From: CAZBSE01 sp964610385
GTDB taxonomy: Bacteria > Actinomycetota > Humimicrobiia > Humimicrobiales > Humimicrobiaceae
DNA: 64,000 nucleotides
Assembly (NCBI GenBank): GCA_964610385.1
Contig: CAZSXW010000003.1
Location: 186,001-250,000 of the forward strand
Direction: 5' to 3'
Of this stretch, positions 62,223-64,000 are shown piece after piece; position 1 is the stretch's first letter, and the number at the start of each line of letters is the position of its first letter. The notes under the pieces are model-generated. The model had not been told where the DNA came from. It ran no database searches and worked only from the letters and a program-made list of their open reading frames with translations. The translations under genes were made by a program, and so were the position numbers.

Positions 62223-64000
62223 AACGTTTAGCAAGGTCAAAGGCAAATATGACCCCTTAAGGCTTGAAAAAAAAATCTACGGATACTGGTTAGAAAATAA
62301 ATATTTCCTGGCAAAAGTCGATAAATCAAAAAAACCTTTCTCTATTGTAATACCGCCTCCGAACGTGACTGGATACCTTCATATGGGTCATGCTCTAAAC
62401 AATACCCTGCAGGATGTAATCATAAGGTACAGGAGAATGAAGGGGTACAATACTACCTGGGTACCCGGTACCGACCATGCTGGAATAGCTACCCAGAATG
62501 TAGTTGAGAAGGCTCTGGAAAGAAAGAAAACAAGTAGATTTAAACTGGGAAGGGAAAAGTTTATTGAAGAAGTATGGCGCTGGAAGGAGAAATACGGCAG
62601 CCGAATAATAACTCAGTTAAAGTTGCTGGGATGTTCCTGTGATTGGGATAAGGAGAGATTTACTCTTGATGATCTTTACTGTAGGGCGGTTACAAAAGAA
62701 TTCGTTTCGCTGTATAGAGATGGCCTGATATACAGGGGGAATTATATGGTAAATTGGTGCCCCAGATGCCGGACTGCTATTTCGGATATTGAAGTAGAAC
62801 ATGTCCAGAAAGAAGGAAATCTGTGGGATATAAAATATCCCTTAATAGATGAGAAAAGCGGCAAGCCTAGTAAAGATGAATATATAGTAGTCTCAACTAC
62901 CAGGCCAGAGACTATGCTCGGAGATACGGCGGTTGCTGTGAATCCGAAGGATACCAGGTATAAAAAATATAAGGGAAGGTTTGTCTTCCTACCTCTGATG
63001 AAAAGGAAAATACCTGTGGTAGAAGATGATTTTGCGGATATGGAATTTGGAAGCGGTGCCGTCAAGGTCACGCCGGCGCATGATCCTAATGATTTTGAAA
63101 TTGGAAAAAGACATAAGCTTGAGCAGATCAATATATTCAATGAAGATGCCACTTTGAATTCTAATGCTGGCAAATACAAGGGACTGGACCGTAATATTGC
63201 CAGGAAGAAAGTACTGGAGGATCTTGAGGGGCAGGGTTATCTGACAGGTAAGGATGTGCACACTTCCGCAGTGGGGATATGTTCCAGGTGCAATACCACA
63301 GTGGAGCCGAGGATTTCACTACAGTGGTTTGTATCGATGAAAAAACTGGCAGTGCCGGCTGTCCGGGCGGTAAAAGAGGGAAGGATAAGAATAATCCCAA
63401 AAAAATGGGATAAGATATATTATGACTGGATGGAGAGTATAAGGGACTGGTGTATATCCCGTCAGCTGTGGTGGGGGCATCGTATTCCTGTATGGTATTG
63501 CAAAGATTGCGGTGAAATGACTGTAAGCGAGGAGATCCCCAAGGTCTGCAGAGAGTGCGGCAGCAGTAATATAGAACAGGACAGGGATGTACTGGATACC
63601 TGGTTCAGCTCCTGTCTCTGGCCCTTTGCGGTTTTTGGATGGCCGGAAGAGACAGAGGAGTTAAAATACTTCTTTCCTACCTCTGTTCTGGTAACTGCCC
63701 ATGATATTATCTTTTTCTGGGTGGCAAGGATGATAATGATAAGCCTTTATTTCAGGAAAAACATTCCTTTCAGGGAAGTGTTTATAAATCCTATAGTCAT
63801 CGATGCATACGGACAAAAAATGAGTAAATCCAAGGGTAATGTTGTAGACCCTATAGAAGTGATTGAAAAAAACGGCTCGGATATTTTAAGATTTACTCTT
63901 ACCTCTCTGACTACACCCGGCAAAAATTTAAATCTGGGTGACGAAAAAATCGAAGGGGTCAGAAATTTCGCAAACAAATTATGGAATGCATCCAAGTTTG
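62203..64000 (+). CDS. valS: Valyl-tRNA synthetase, N-terminal part
   Basis: Begins at ATG 62203 (MRKNQLKTFSKVKGKYDP), overlapping the clpX end by 20 bp, and runs open to the window end (599 codons seen of ~880). IPPPNVTGYLHMGHAL is the HIGH-type motif, TTRPETMLGDTAVAVNP the editing domain, and GQKMSKSKGNVVDP the KMSKS motif. Zinc-type cysteines (CKDCGEMTVSEEIPKVCREC) precede it, as in some bacterial ValRS. Confidence 0.95.
   Translation, partial: MRKNQLKTFSKVKGKYDPLRLEKKIYGYWLENKYFLAKVDKSKKPFSIVIPPPNVTGYLHMGHALNNTLQDVIIRYRRMKGYNTTWVPGTDHAGIATQNVVEKALERKKTSRFKLGREKFIEEVWRWKEKYGSRIITQLKLLGCSCDWDKERFTLDDLYCRAVTKEFVSLYRDGLIYRGNYMVNWCPRCRTAISDIEVEHVQKEGNLWDIKYPLIDEKSGKPSKDEYIVVSTTRPETMLGDTAVAVNPKDTRYKKYKGRFVFLPLMKRKIPVVEDDFADMEFGSGAVKVTPAHDPNDFEIGKRHKLEQINIFNEDATLNSNAGKYKGLDRNIARKKVLEDLEGQGYLTGKDVHTSAVGICSRCNTTVEPRISLQWFVSMKKLAVPAVRAVKEGRIRIIPKKWDKIYYDWMESIRDWCISRQLWWGHRIPVWYCKDCGEMTVSEEIPKVCRECGSSNIEQDRDVLDTWFSSCLWPFAVFGWPEETEELKYFFPTSVLVTAHDIIFFWVARMIMISLYFRKNIPFREVFINPIVIDAYGQKMSKSKGNVVDPIEVIEKNGSDILRFTLTSLTTPGKNLNLGDEKIEGVRNFANKLWNASKF

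Overview
This window is one contig piece from a low-GC bacterium (AT-rich intergenic DNA, strong Shine-Dalgarno sites, many TTG starts). The order of the right half (phosphomannomutase, SIS-type PGI/PMI, ahcY, mtnA, comF, cspA, hpf, secA, prfB, ftsE, ftsX, M23 peptidase, ctpA, smpB, ssrA) follows the backbone known from Actinobacteria such as Mycobacterium (pmmA - SIS - sahH - comF-like - hpf - secA1 and prfB - ftsE - ftsX - smpB). My best inference is therefore an uncultured low-GC lineage of the actinobacterial line. No rRNA or other decisive phylogenetic marker is present, so this remains an inference.

Layout. 1-25.8 kb is a cell-surface/glycan region: a flippase-like fragment, a radical SAM enzyme, an ArnC-like GT2 with a short UDP-sugar dehydrogenase and a pair of ArnE/F-like half-transporters, a DUF2723 membrane glycosyltransferase, an SGNH hydrolase with DUF11-type repeats, a secreted polysaccharide deacetylase, a duplicated cassette (4-TM protein facing a membrane-anchored TolB-like propeller protein), and seven glycosyltransferases in a row. 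26.0-32.9 kb holds an orphan Phd-like antitoxin and a trpEDCFBA operon without trpG, preceded by a promoter, a Trp-codon leader peptide and a four-segment attenuator that can be traced base by base. 32.9-33.5 kb is a MazEF-type toxin-antitoxin pair. 33.6-43.8 kb carries a GT2 and a complete route from fructose-6-P to GDP-D-rhamnose (PGI/PMI, PMM/PGM, GDP-mannose pyrophosphorylase, Gmd, Rmd), followed by ahcY, mtnA and a second sugar nucleotidyltransferase.

43.8-57.2 kb is housekeeping: ComF, CspA, HPF, SecA, RF2 (programmed +1 frameshift), FtsEX with its likely M23 effector, CtpA, SmpB and tmRNA (tag ANDNELALAA), then an alpha/beta hydrolase directly abutting tmRNA, MurI, RNase PH and RdgB. 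57.2-58.8 kb is a seven-tRNA cluster. 58.9-64 kb is tig-clpP-clpX-valS (valS is cut by the window end).

The most unusual observation is in the tRNA cluster. The tRNA-Arg(UCU) and tRNA-Leu(UAG) genes are each followed, 166-169 bp downstream, by a second copy of their own 3' end. The DNA in between carries a homologous structured element: an 11-bp hairpin with a 7-nt loop, then an 8-nt arm complementary to the host tRNA's T-arm, then a conserved core hairpin. The stems covary between the two copies, and the 8-nt arm differs so that each matches its own tRNA. A second unusual point is two genes (a deacetylase and a GT2) whose only sensible start codons are AUA and AUC, both at ideal Shine-Dalgarno spacing.
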